From positions 1-24,998 of the forward strand of contig CAXTSL010000040.1 of the NCBI GenBank assembly GCA_964246975.1: DNA of 24,998 nt, read 5' to 3'. This DNA comes from Glacieibacterium sp964246975 (lineage in GTDB: Bacteria > Pseudomonadota > Alphaproteobacteria > Sphingomonadales > Sphingomonadaceae). The translations under genes and the position numbers were made by a program. Shown in pieces: positions 1 to 5,939 of this stretch. Under the pieces are notes generated by a model that saw only the letters and a program-made list of their open reading frames with translations, searched no databases and was not told where the DNA came from. Each line of letters opens with the position of its first letter. Positions within the stretch are counted from its first letter, which is position 1.

Positions 1-1382
1 CGGTGCAATTCGGGCGCGTCGAGGCGCAGCACCTGCGGCGCATAGACGAGCAGCAGCGTCTCCGCCCCGCTCGCGGCACCCCGCACCGCATCGCAGAGCG
101 CCAGCGTCGCGGCGGCGAGCCTGCCGCCGAGCCAGTCGAGGTAGGCGCGTTGCGCTGTTGTCGTAACGCTCCGCACATCCCGGATCGGCGGCGCGGTCAG
201 CCCGGTTTCGGCAAGATACGCCGCCACCGTCGCGGCGTCGTACGCACATAGTTTTTGATCCGCGCCGACCCACCACCACGGCTCGCCGATCTGGAAGCGC
301 ACGCGCTGCCCCGCTGCGACGCTGAGCGCGACGAACGCCAGCGCGATACCGCGCAGCCACGCCATTGCCGCCGCGCTACACGGCGACAACAAAGTCGACG
401 GCGGCGCATAGCCCGTCGCCGCAGCAGCACCGTCGGCATCGCGCTGCTTCCAGGTCTCCGGGCACAGCGCGTCGAACAGCTCGAATGACAGCGACAGGAT
501 GATCTCGAAGCCGCTCGCCCTGGCGCGGCTCAGGAAATCGGCGTGCCACGCCGTCGCGGGGCCACTGAGGCCGCCCGAGGCGCGATACCCCGCCCCGTCC
601 CACGCCAGCGTGGGCATGTGGCTCATGCCGACATAATGATCGACGACGCCGCCATAGCCGAGCTGGACGAAGTTCCGCAGCAACCGCGCCGGGGTCAAGT
701 TGTAGCAATCGTCGTAGCCGTTCGCGATCCGCAAGCCATGCGGCGGCACGAAGGCATCGCCGATCGGCAGCGTCGAGGTCGGCCCGTCGCAGGCGATCTC
801 GCTCAGCGTGACGCGCGCGTTCGACCCCGCCGCCAGCGGCGCATCGACCCCGGTATAGCCACGCGGCACCAGCGACACGAACATCCGGTCGATGTCGCCC
901 GCCCACACGCGCTGCGCCTCGGACGGCAGCAGGAAGCCGCCGTCGAGCGCGTCGAAGTCGAGTGCGATGCGGCAATCCCCCGGCGCGCCAACGGCGTAAT
1001 TCCACAGCCGCACGTACCACGCGCGCGCCACGCCCCCCGCGTCGCGCCCCTCGATGGTCAACACCGGGCCGTTGACCGCGTCGAGCGCCACCGTGCCGCC
1101 GTCGTCCTGCCAGCGAAAGGACAGCGTGCAACCGCAATAGTCGCGGTTCGTGTCATAACCGAGCAGCGGGTGATCGAAGCGGTCGGCCGACTCCCAGATC
1201 AGCCCCGCCAGATCGTTCTGCTTCAGGAACGCGCAATCGACCTGCAACGACCGCGCGCCGTTCGTCGTCACGCTCGCCAGCATCGGACGCGGAAAATCGA
1301 CCGTCCAGAAACGCGCGTCGAAGCGCTTGATGAAATCCATCCGCTGCCGGTCGGCGGCGGTCGCGAGCCAGTGGTTGAGCAT
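1..1382 (-). CDS. Phage/GTA tail protein with TIM-barrel-like region, 3' end outside window
   Basis: The frame is open without a stop from an ATG at 1382 to the window edge, giving at least 460 residues; the C-terminus is missing. The ATG overlaps the tape-measure stop by one base (TGATG), so it is translationally coupled. The N-terminal part has a conserved-looking start (MLNHWLATAADRQRMDFIKR), and the later part has alternating hydrophobic strands and helices, including GFEIILSLSFE near residue 295 and IGEPWWWV near residue 365, as in glycosidase-like TIM barrels. In RcGTA the gene after the tape measure is the distal tail protein (DUF2460); this sequence does not resemble that family as I know it. 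It may belong to the TIM-barrel phage tail proteins annotated as non-contractile tail sheath. Tail location is well supported by context; enzymatic activity is not shown. Confidence 0.75.
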   Translation of the reverse strand, partial: MLNHWLATAADRQRMDFIKRFDARFWTVDFPRPMLASVTTNGARSLQVDCAFLKQNDLAGLIWESADRFDHPLLGYDTNRDYCGCTLSFRWQDDGGTVALDAVNGPVLTIEGRDAGGVARAWYVRLWNYAVGAPGDCRIALDFDALDGGFLLPSEAQRVWAGDIDRMFVSLVPRGYTGVDAPLAAGSNARVTLSEIACDGPTSTLPIGDAFVPPHGLRIANGYDDCYNLTPARLLRNFVQLGYGGVVDHYVGMSHMPTLAWDGAGYRASGGLSGPATAWHADFLSRARASGFEIILSLSFELFDALCPETWKQRDADGAAAATGYAPPSTLLSPCSAAAMAWLRGIALAFVALSVAAGQRVRFQIGEPWWWVGADQKLCAYDAATVAAYLAETGLTAPPIRDVRSVTTTAQRAYLDWLGGRLAAATLALCDAVRGAASGAETLLLVYAPQVLRLDAPELH

Positions 1383-1954
1383 CAGCGTTGCGCCTTATCC
1401 AGTGCGCGGCTGACCGCGCGCGCCACCTGCGCTCCCGTCCGCTGCATGACCGCCGCCGACGCGTCGTGCGGTGCGGCGACGTTGACCGTGACGCTGACCG
1501 GCGCGCGCCCCTGCGCCAGCGGCTGCACCCGCCCGGCGCTCGTCGGCACGAACAATTCGGGCCCGCGCTCGCCGACGAGATACGCGCTGCCCCCCGTCAC
1601 CGGGCCGCCCGTGGCGCGCCCCGGCGCACCGCCGAACAGCGCCGCCGCTGCGCTCGCGAGGCTGCCGAGCAGCCCGCCTGTCCCGCCGCCGCCGCCGGTC
1701 AGCGCGCGCAGGTCGCTGCGCACCGCACCTGCCGCGATGTCCGCCAGCGCCGCCAGCGCGACGCGCTTCAGATCGTCGAAGCCGAGCTTGCCGCCGACCA
1801 CCGCACGTGCCAGCGAGCGTTCGAGGCCGCGCCCCGCCGCCTCGACCCCGCTCGCCAGCGGGCCGTCGAGTTGCGCGCGGATGTCCGCGACGCCCGCCGC
1901 GAAGCCCGACGTGTCGGCGCGCACCTTGACGACGAGGGTGTCGAGTTCATCCAT
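1382..1954 (-). CDS. Short phage tail tape measure protein (RcGTA gp11-like)
   Basis: This 190-residue protein starts MDELDTLVVKVRADTSGF, a typical opening of tape-measure proteins, and carries the C-terminal signature GERGPELFVP preceded by a Gly/Ala-rich segment (TGGGGGTGG, LFGG). Tape measures set tail length by spanning the tail lumen, so 190 residues implies a very short tail, as in RcGTA whose gp11 is of similar size. The ATG at 1954 overlaps the end of the upstream chaperone gene by 8 bases. The following tail gene starts on its stop codon. The central helical part is Ala-rich and amphipathic. No frameshift or truncation is visible. Identification is by motif and gene order. Confidence 0.85.
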   Translation of the reverse strand: MDELDTLVVKVRADTSGFAAGVADIRAQLDGPLASGVEAAGRGLERSLARAVVGGKLGFDDLKRVALAALADIAAGAVRSDLRALTGGGGGTGGLLGSLASAAAALFGGAPGRATGGPVTGGSAYLVGERGPELFVPTSAGRVQPLAQGRAPVSVTVNVAAPHDASAAVMQRTGAQVARAVSRALDKAQR

Positions 1955-2168
1955 CGGGATAGGCCTCCATCAGCCGCTTCAGGGTTCCGGGATCGAGCGT
2001 GTCGGCTTCGGCCGCAGGTCCGAGCGCGAGGCGCAGGTCGGCAGGCGTCGCGGCCCAGAAGACGTCGGGCGGCCAGCCGAGGCGCTGCGCGAGGTGGGCG
2101 GCGAAGGCGGCTGCGAGGGCGAATGTCCCCTTCCCCGTTGAGGGGGCGGGAAGCAAGTCACCACCCAC
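1947..2168 (-). CDS. Tail assembly chaperone-like protein (RcGTA gp10.1-like)
   Basis: The conserved body reads TFALAAAFAAHL, then GWPPDVFWAATPADLRLAL, matching the small tail-assembly-chaperone proteins (Phage_TAC type) that contain the W.P..FW..TP.EL motif. The body is preceded not by a start codon but by repeat-derived DNA (2126-2153). A GTG at 2168 with an AGGTG-like ribosome site gives 73 residues; TTG at 2156 is an alternative. The original start was probably a GTG overlapping the upstream stop at 2161-2159, now out of frame by a 32-base insertion. The gene overlaps the tape measure by 8 bases. Family call is good; the start is uncertain. Confidence 0.65.
   Translation of the reverse strand: MGGDLLPAPSTGKGTFALAAAFAAHLAQRLGWPPDVFWAATPADLRLALGPAAEADTLDPGTLKRLMEAYPDG
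2126..2153. repeat. Short type A GC-rich palindromic repeat at a gene start
   Basis: This is a shortened copy of the CCCCTTGAGGGGG-centred palindrome found at other intergenic sites of the window. It lies between the overlapping stop/start GTGA of the gp10-like gene and the conserved body of the next gene. A GAC motif borders it on both sides, as expected of a small target duplication. Confidence 0.6.
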
Positions 2169-2553
2169 CCAGCACCTGCCCGAGCAGTACCCGCAACGCC
2201 GGCGTCGCCGCCGCCAGCCCGGCCTCAACCAGCGCGTCCGAAAACCGCGCCCGCGTCCAGCCGTCGGGCAGCTCGCGCAGGCAATGCCAGAACAGCCCCG
2301 CCAGCTCGGCGAGCGTCAGCCCGCCGCCCGCCGCACGCTCGACGAGCGAAAACAACGGCCCCAGCTCGGCCTCGGCGGCAACCAGCGCCGCAAAGCTCGA
2401 CCGCAGCACCAGGCAATGCCCGCCGACGACGACCGCAGCCTCCCCGCGCACCGCATTGGCTCCCTCCCCTCCCCGCGCAGCGGAAAGAGGGGAGGGTTGG
2501 GGTGGGGTGTCTCGCTCCGCAACGCGACTCCCGGTGCCAAGCCCCCCGCTCAC
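2158..2553 (-). CDS. GTA gp10-like tail assembly chaperone with repeat-encoded N-terminus
   Basis: The conserved body, from NAVRGEAAVVV through ELGPLFSLVERAAGGGLTL, matches the GTA gp10 / Phage_TAC_11 family, small proteins that assist tape-measure and tail-tube assembly. The frame opens at a GTG at 2553 that overlaps the tail-tube stop codon (GTGA), the usual junction in this operon. The first about 31 residues are unlike the family and are mostly encoded by a dispersed repeat (2461-2513). A second candidate start is GTG at 2451, with GGAGGG supplied by the repeat 8-10 bases upstream, which would give a family-like 97 residues. The two starts cannot be told apart by eye. Confidence 0.75.
   Translation of the reverse strand: MSGGLGTGSRVAERDTPPQPSPLSAARGGEGANAVRGEAAVVVGGHCLVLRSSFAALVAAEAELGPLFSLVERAAGGGLTLAELAGLFWHCLRELPDGWTRARFSDALVEAGLAAATPALRVLLGQVLGGW
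2461..2513. repeat. Type B GC-rich repeat, half unit, inside a tail gene
   Basis: This is one arm of the type B repeat (CTCCCCTCCCCGCG...GAGGGGAGGG followed by TTGGGGTGGGGTG). Elsewhere in the window the same unit is found as inverted pairs. Here it lies within the open reading frame of the gp10-like gene. Confidence 0.75.
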
Positions 2554-2957
2554 GACACCGCCACCGCGCCCGAGGATTCCAGCGCCACGGTGTACGTTCG
2601 CTCGCCGTTGAAATCGCCCGCATAATCGAGCCGCGTGATCAGGAACCGCCCCGTCAGCCGCTCGCCGCTCTCGAAGCTCACCTGATAATCGTCGAGCGTC
2701 CCCGCCAGCGCCGATGCCTTGACGCGCGCCTCGGCGCTCGAGCCCGAGAACACCCCCGCCCCCGACAGCGATACGGCGCGCACCCCCGCCCCCGACAACA
2801 GCTCGCGCCAGCCGCCCGAGCCCTTGTTGGTGATGACGACGGTGTCGGCGTTGATGCTCAACTGCGTCGTCCGCAGGCCCGCCAGCGTCGCGTAGGCGGG
2901 CGGCGTCGCGCCGTCGCCGACCTTGAGCAGGAAGGCGCTGCCCTTCTCGGAAGCCAT
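2550..2957 (-). CDS. Phage major tail (tail tube) protein, TP901-1/GTA gp9 family
   Basis: The 135-residue product begins MASEKGSAFLLKVGDG and contains the LAGLRTTQLSINADTVVITNKGS segment and the C-terminal DYQVSFESGERLTGRFLI and GERTYTVALESSG strands that mark TP901-1-type tail-tube proteins. It forms stacked hexameric rings around the tape measure. The ATG at 2957 lies one base after the upstream stop (TGATATG) and has a GAGGAG ribosome site. The downstream gp10-like gene starts on its stop codon. Length agrees with the family. This is one of the safest calls in the cluster. Confidence 0.93.
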   Translation of the reverse strand: MASEKGSAFLLKVGDGATPPAYATLAGLRTTQLSINADTVVITNKGSGGWRELLSGAGVRAVSLSGAGVFSGSSAEARVKASALAGTLDDYQVSFESGERLTGRFLITRLDYAGDFNGERTYTVALESSGAVAVS

Positions 2958-2958
2958 A

Positions 2959-3336
2959 TCAAATCTCCTCGGTGCGAATGCGAAAATCGGCGACGCCGTG
3001 CGTCCAGCCGTCGGGATCGCGCGTCACGAACGAGCGCACGAACAGCACGTGCGCGACGCGCCAGCCGCCCGCGTTCCCGCCGAGCGGCAGCACCGCCGCC
3101 TCGACGCGCGCCAGCAAATCCTTCGTCCGCGCATATGACGCCCGGTCGTCCCAAACTTCGACGAGGACGCGATGCTCGCGCCCCGCCTTCGTCTTGGTCG
3201 ACCAGTCCGAGCACGCATCGGGGCCGATGGTCAGATACGGCGCGGCGGCCTCGACGGGCACCGCATCGAACACGCCGCTGACGCCCGCGACGCCCGCCAG
3301 CGCGGCGCGCAATGCGGTCTGCACGAGATCGCTCAC
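2959..3336 (-). CDS. Tail terminator/completion protein, DUF3168 (RcGTA gp8-like)
   Basis: The 125-residue protein has the DUF3168 pattern: an N-terminal helix (LVQTALRAALAGV), VFDAVPVEAAAPYLTIG, the HRVLVEVWDDRASYARTKDLLARVEAAV helix-strand part read across about residues 55-82, and a final strand ending in RIRTEEI. The family caps the tail at the head side. The start codon is GTG at 3336, overlapping the upstream stop (GTGA). The tail-tube gene follows at once. Only the order and sequence pattern were used. Confidence 0.88.
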   Translation of the reverse strand: MSDLVQTALRAALAGVAGVSGVFDAVPVEAAAPYLTIGPDACSDWSTKTKAGREHRVLVEVWDDRASYARTKDLLARVEAAVLPLGGNAGGWRVAHVLFVRSFVTRDPDGWTHGVADFRIRTEEI

Positions 3337-3581
3337 AGCCTTGCCCCCGCAACAAAGCCCGTCAGGCGCGGATCGGGCAACGCCCGCCGCGACCCGAAGG
3401 CGCGCGCCCCCAGACGCGGCGCACTCAGTACAAGGTCGTCGCCGTCACGCATGACGTTGAGGCCGGGCAGGTCGCGCGCCGCCGCCGCCGCAAGGCGATC
3501 CCCCGCCCGCCCCGTTGCTGCCCGCGCCGCCGCCTTGCCGCGCGCCTCGATGGCAGCCAGCAAATTCTGAAACTGGGTCAT
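3333..3581 (-). CDS. Small head-tail joining protein, HK97 gp10-like
   Basis: The product is 82 residues, starting MTQFQNLLAAIEARGK and ending with a strand-rich part (DDLVLSAPRLGARAFGSR). It lies between the head-closure protein and the tail terminator, the place of HK97 gp10-type proteins in siphoviruses. The ATG at 3581 overlaps the upstream stop (ATGA) and the downstream GTG overlaps its own stop. It is shorter than most gp10-like proteins (about 110-150 residues), so the family name is from position and pattern rather than a firm motif. Confidence 0.6.
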   Translation of the reverse strand: MTQFQNLLAAIEARGKAAARAATGRAGDRLAAAAARDLPGLNVMRDGDDLVLSAPRLGARAFGSRRALPDPRLTGFVAGARL

Positions 3582-3886
3582 CCGCGATCCTCCACGAGAC
3601 AGGTCGTCCGGTCGGGCAGGCGCGGGTCGGGCTCGGTCCGCAGCACCGCCAACACGCGCCCGCGCCACACGAAGCGCGTCGCCAGCGTCACCGCCGGGCC
3701 GGCGCGCAAGGTCAGCCGATAGCGCGGACGCGACACGCGCCCCTCGCCCAACACCCCCGGCCCCGGCTCGACGGGCACCAGCGCCGCCCACGCATCGCCG
3801 CCTGCGACCCACGCACCGCCGTCGGGATCGCCCGCCCAATGTTCGAGATGCACCCGCTCGCAGAGCAGGCCGGTGAATTCGGTCAT
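3578..3886 (-). CDS. Phage head-tail adaptor/head closure protein (RcGTA gp7-like)
   Basis: The 102-residue sequence has the head-tail joining (Phage_H_T_join) layout: LLCERVHLEHWAG at the N-terminus, then WAALVPVEPG, YRLTLRAGPAVTLATRFVWRGR and VLAVLRTEPDPR. Members form the ring that closes the head below the connector. The ATG at 3886 has a strong AGGAG ribosome site; the gene follows a 240-base block of repeats. The next gene overlaps by ATGA. Length and position agree with RcGTA gp7. Confidence 0.85.
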   Translation of the reverse strand: MTEFTGLLCERVHLEHWAGDPDGGAWVAGGDAWAALVPVEPGPGVLGEGRVSRPRYRLTLRAGPAVTLATRFVWRGRVLAVLRTEPDPRLPDRTTCLVEDRG

Positions 3887-3898
3887 GGATAACTCCTG

Positions 3899-3974
3899 TC
3901 CCCTCTCCCTTCAGGGGAGAGGGAGGGGCCCGCGCCCCTCTTCGGGCGTGGGAGGGAGAGGGGGCGAAGCGATC
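3899..3974. repeat. Type A GC-rich palindromic repeat
   Basis: It starts with CCCTCTCCCTTCAGGGGAGAGGG, carries a variable centre, and ends GGAGGGAGAGGGGGCGAAG. The same plan is seen at 5143, 5703, 10121 and 12083. It sits between the connector and head-closure genes and holds no open frame with coding character. Confidence 0.8.
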
Positions 3975-3975
3975 T

Positions 3976-4120
3976 TCCCCCTCCCCTCCCGGTGAGCCGC
4001 TTGGCGAACCGAGAGAGGGGAGGGTCGGGGTGGGGTGTCTCGCAACAAAGTCCGCGTCCCGCCCGTAGACACCCCACCCCGACCCTCCCCTCTCTCCGCT
4101 TCGCGGGGAGAGGAGGGAGC
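3976..4120. repeat. Type B repeat, inverted pair
   Basis: Two oppositely oriented type B arms (about 3976-4039 and 4069-4120) share GAGAGGGGAGGGTCGGGGTGGGGTG and its complement, separated by a non-repeated middle. Each arm has its own smaller hairpin. Near-identical pairs lie at 5791-5935, 8805-8945 and 20385-20530. Confidence 0.85.
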
Positions 4121-4127
4121 AGAGCGA

Positions 4128-4280
4128 CTAAACCCCCACCCCCCGCCACGGCCGCCACAGCGCGCTCACCGCCCCCGGCAGCGCCGCCGCCTCGGGATCG
4201 TCGCGGTGCGCGAACAGATGCGCCGCCATCCGCACCACCCCCAGCCGCACCGCTTCGGGCACGCCGTTCCAGTCCGCCGC
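4128..4280 (-). CDS. Phage head-tail connector (RcGTA gp6-like), C-terminal part
   Basis: From the N-run the minus frame reads ADWNGVPEAVRLGVVRMAAH, then LFAHRDDPE and ends LWRPWRGVGV before a TAG at 4130-4128. This is the C-terminal helix region of gp6-like connectors, which typically end in a VP..LR.A....A..Y....  then LW.P.R pattern. It is the continuation of the N-terminal part at 4480-4851: joining at a shared 8-base sequence (TCCGCCGC at 4273-4280 and 4472-4479) restores one in-frame protein of 174 residues. The split is most likely an assembly effect. Confidence 0.75.
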   Translation of the reverse strand, partial: AADWNGVPEAVRLGVVRMAAHLFAHRDDPEAAALPGAVSALWRPWRGVGV

Positions 4281-4290
4281 NNNNNNNNNN
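4281..4290. other. Assembly gap (10 N)
   Basis: Ten unknown bases mark a scaffold join inside the connector gene. The true gap length cannot be known from the sequence. Confidence 0.99.
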
Positions 4291-4479
4291 CGACTACGAG
4301 CGCTTCAAGGTCGATCGCGGCCGCAAGGACCACTGGGCGCAGTACGTTTGCCCGGAGCGGATTCCGGTCGTCTACGAGCCGCTCGACGTCCGCTCGGCGA
4401 GGCTCGCCAAGGCCTTGGCCGCCTCGGGGGTGCCGAGCCGGAAGTTGGCGTTGGCCAGGTTGAGCTGGCCCTCCGCCGC
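4291..4479. other. Foreign or misassembled segment inside the connector gene
   Basis: These 189 bases do not continue the gp6-like protein. The first 100 bases read as coding-like plus-strand sequence (DYERFKVDRGRKDHWAQYV, then CPERIPVVYEPLDV), while the minus frame reads on as EGQLNLANANFRLGTPEAAK and stops at 4372. I do not recognise either peptide. Flanking 8-base identity (4273-4280 and 4472-4479) allows clean in-frame removal. Confidence 0.6.
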
Positions 4480-4851
4480 GAGCCCCGCACGCCCGCTCAC
4501 CGTCACGCGCGTCGCCGCCGTGCCGCGCAACAACCGCACCCACCCCGCGCCGTGACGGTCGATGTCGGTCTCATAAGCCCCGCCCGGCAGCGCCCCGCCC
4601 GCGTCGCGCGCGCCGGTGATCGCCACCACCGGGGCAACCCCCAGCCGCTGCCACGTCGGCAGGCCTGCCAGCGCCTCGGTGAAGTCGCGCGCGATCAGCC
4701 ACTGTCCGGTGAACGCCTCGGCCAACCCGCTCGCGGCGCGCACGAACCCCGCGATCACCGCATCCTCGGCCGAAGTTTCGAGCCGCAGGAACGCCTTGAC
4801 CTCGTCGATCGCGACCGGCGCGACGGCCATCGGCAAAACCTCGGCCAGCAT
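4480..4851 (-). CDS. Phage head-tail connector (RcGTA gp6-like), N-terminal part
   Basis: The protein begins MLAEVLPMAVAPVAIDEVKA, followed by FLRLETSAEDAVIAGFVRAA and the tail of the family pattern with TGQWLIARDF, GGAYETDIDRHGAG and TRVTVSGRAGLAA. This is the standard opening of gp6-like connectors, which form a dodecameric ring under the portal. The ATG at 4851 overlaps the upstream stop (TGATG). Family likeness ends at the GLAA at 4480; beyond it the frame continues into unrelated sequence until a stop at 4372. Together with 4128-4280 it would make a normal-length protein. Confidence 0.8.
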
Positions 4852-5132
4852 CACCGGTCCTCGACGCGCAGCGCGATGCCGCGCTCGTCGCTGCGCCCGT
4901 CGCTCAACGTGACGTGGTTGACGACGCGATAGATACGACCGGGAACGCCGCCCGACAGCGTCGCCCCGGTCCGCGTCGCCCCGCCGACGCTGCCCATCAC
5001 CGCGACGCCGCCGGGCTCGTCGGGCGCGACGCTCCAGCGCGACGCCGAAATCGTCTGCCCGGCGAGATAGCCCGCGCCCCAGTCGACGGCATATTCGAGC
5101 GTCGCGGACGGGTCCTTGAGGAAAAAGGCCAT
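4851..5132 (-). CDS. Small phage structural protein (KDPSATLEYAVDWG type)
   Basis: The 93-residue product starts MAFFLKDPSATLEYAVDWG and continues LAGQTISASRWSV, then ends in VNHVTLSDGRSDERGIALRV. This KDP..xL.Y..DW...L...I..S.W pattern recurs in many siphovirus genomes in the head-tail region, sometimes annotated as a fibre-tail adaptor; I do not know a proven role. It is predicted soluble and beta-rich. The ATG at 5132 has an AAAGGA site. It overlaps the connector gene (TGATG). It is not part of the RcGTA core and belongs with the two genes upstream as an inserted set. Confidence 0.65.
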   Translation of the reverse strand: MAFFLKDPSATLEYAVDWGAGYLAGQTISASRWSVAPDEPGGVAVMGSVGGATRTGATLSGGVPGRIYRVVNHVTLSDGRSDERGIALRVEDR

Positions 5133-5142
5133 GGAAAATCCT

Positions 5143-5295
5143 TTCCTCTCCCCCCTTGAGGGGGAGGGACAGGTCGCCATTCGGCGACCAGAAAGAGGGA
5201 AAGGAGGGGAAGCGCCGAACAAGCCTGCACGCGCTTTCCTCTCCCTGACGCGCCGAAGGGGCGCGTCTGTCCCTCCCCCTCAAGGGGGGAGGGAC
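5143..5295. repeat. Type A repeat, inverted pair
   Basis: Two type A units face each other (about 5143-5208 and 5231-5295), each with a CCCCCTTGAGGGGGAGGGAC core. They fill the 172-base gap between two inserted structural genes; nothing else is seen there. Confidence 0.8.
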
Positions 5296-5304
5296 TTGCA
5301 ATGC

Positions 5305-5667
5305 TCAGCTCGGATCGCCGATCTCGACCGACCACGTGCCGATGCTCACCGTGCCGCCGCTCGGCAGCGCCTGCGTCGGGCACGTCGTGACGTACAGCAG
5401 TCGCGTGCCGTCGAGCAGCGCGACATGGTCGGCGGTCCCCGCCGCGATCACCGACAGCCCCGACTTCGCCGCGATGCTCACCTTGCGCCCCGAGACATCG
5501 CCCACCGCGAGCGCGAAGTCGCCCCCTGCCAGCGACGCCTCGGCGAGCCGCCCGGTGTCGGCGGCGGCGTAGTTGGCGGGCTGGCCGCTCAGCGCGACCA
5601 TGCGCGTCGCGGTCGCGACGATGTTCAGCGCGCCGTCGAGGACGGCGGGATTGACGTATTTGGCCAT
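5305..5667 (-). CDS. Small phage structural protein of unknown role
   Basis: The 120-residue product begins MAKYVNPAVLDGALNIVATA and then alternates short strands and turns (MVALSGQPANYAAADTGRLAE, VSIAAKSGLSVIAAGTADHVALLDGTRLLYVT), ending GTVSIGTWSVEIGDPS. No signal peptide or membrane segment is present. The ATG at 5667 has a CGGAG site. Comparable small proteins starting MAKYVNPAVLD occur in phage structural modules, but I know no function. It lies between the beta-helix gene and the 93-residue gene, each separated by repeats. Confidence 0.6.
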   Translation of the reverse strand: MAKYVNPAVLDGALNIVATATRMVALSGQPANYAAADTGRLAEASLAGGDFALAVGDVSGRKVSIAAKSGLSVIAAGTADHVALLDGTRLLYVTTCPTQALPSGGTVSIGTWSVEIGDPS

Positions 5668-5702
5668 GTTGGAAACTCCGGATGGAGGGTTGGGAAACTG
5701 AA

Positions 5703-5764
5703 GCCCTCTCCCTCCAGGGGAGAGGGACAGGCGCGCCCTTGCGCGCCAGGGAGAGGGGGCGAAG
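5703..5764. repeat. Type A GC-rich palindromic repeat
   Basis: A single unit with the core CCCTCTCCCTCCAGGGGAGA and a second stem around GGCGCGCCCTTGCGCGCC, ending GGGAGAGGGGGCGAAG. It lies just upstream of the type B pair in the same gap. Confidence 0.8.
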
Positions 5765-5790
5765 ATGCGAGGGAGAGCGCGGACCTTCCT

Positions 5791-5935
5791 TCTCCCTCCC
5801 CTCCCGATGAGCGCTTGCGAACCGAGAGAGGGGAGGGTCGGGGTGGGGTGCTTCGCCACGGAGTCCGCGTTGCGCGGTGAGACTCCCCACCCCGACCCTC
5901 CCCTCTCTCCGCGTGCCGCGGGGAGGGGAGGGGGC
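5791..5935. repeat. Type B repeat, inverted pair
   Basis: The pair mirrors that at 3976-4120: CTCCCCTCCCGATGAGCG...GAGAGAGGGGAGGGTCGGGG, then CCCCACCCCGACCCTCCCCT in reverse. With the type A unit it fills the 272-base gap after the beta-helix gene. Confidence 0.85.
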
Positions 5936-5939
5936 AGCG

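Noticed and set aside
543..2141. Long plus-strand open frame of 532 codons opposite the tail genes
   Set aside because: It is an antisense shadow of GC-rich coding DNA. It crosses several real gene boundaries, is Arg/Pro/Ala-rich and has no ribosome site or family likeness.
3899..4120. Dense repeats as a CRISPR array
   Set aside because: Units are palindromic, of varied length, in inverted pairs, and without regular spacers or cas genes.
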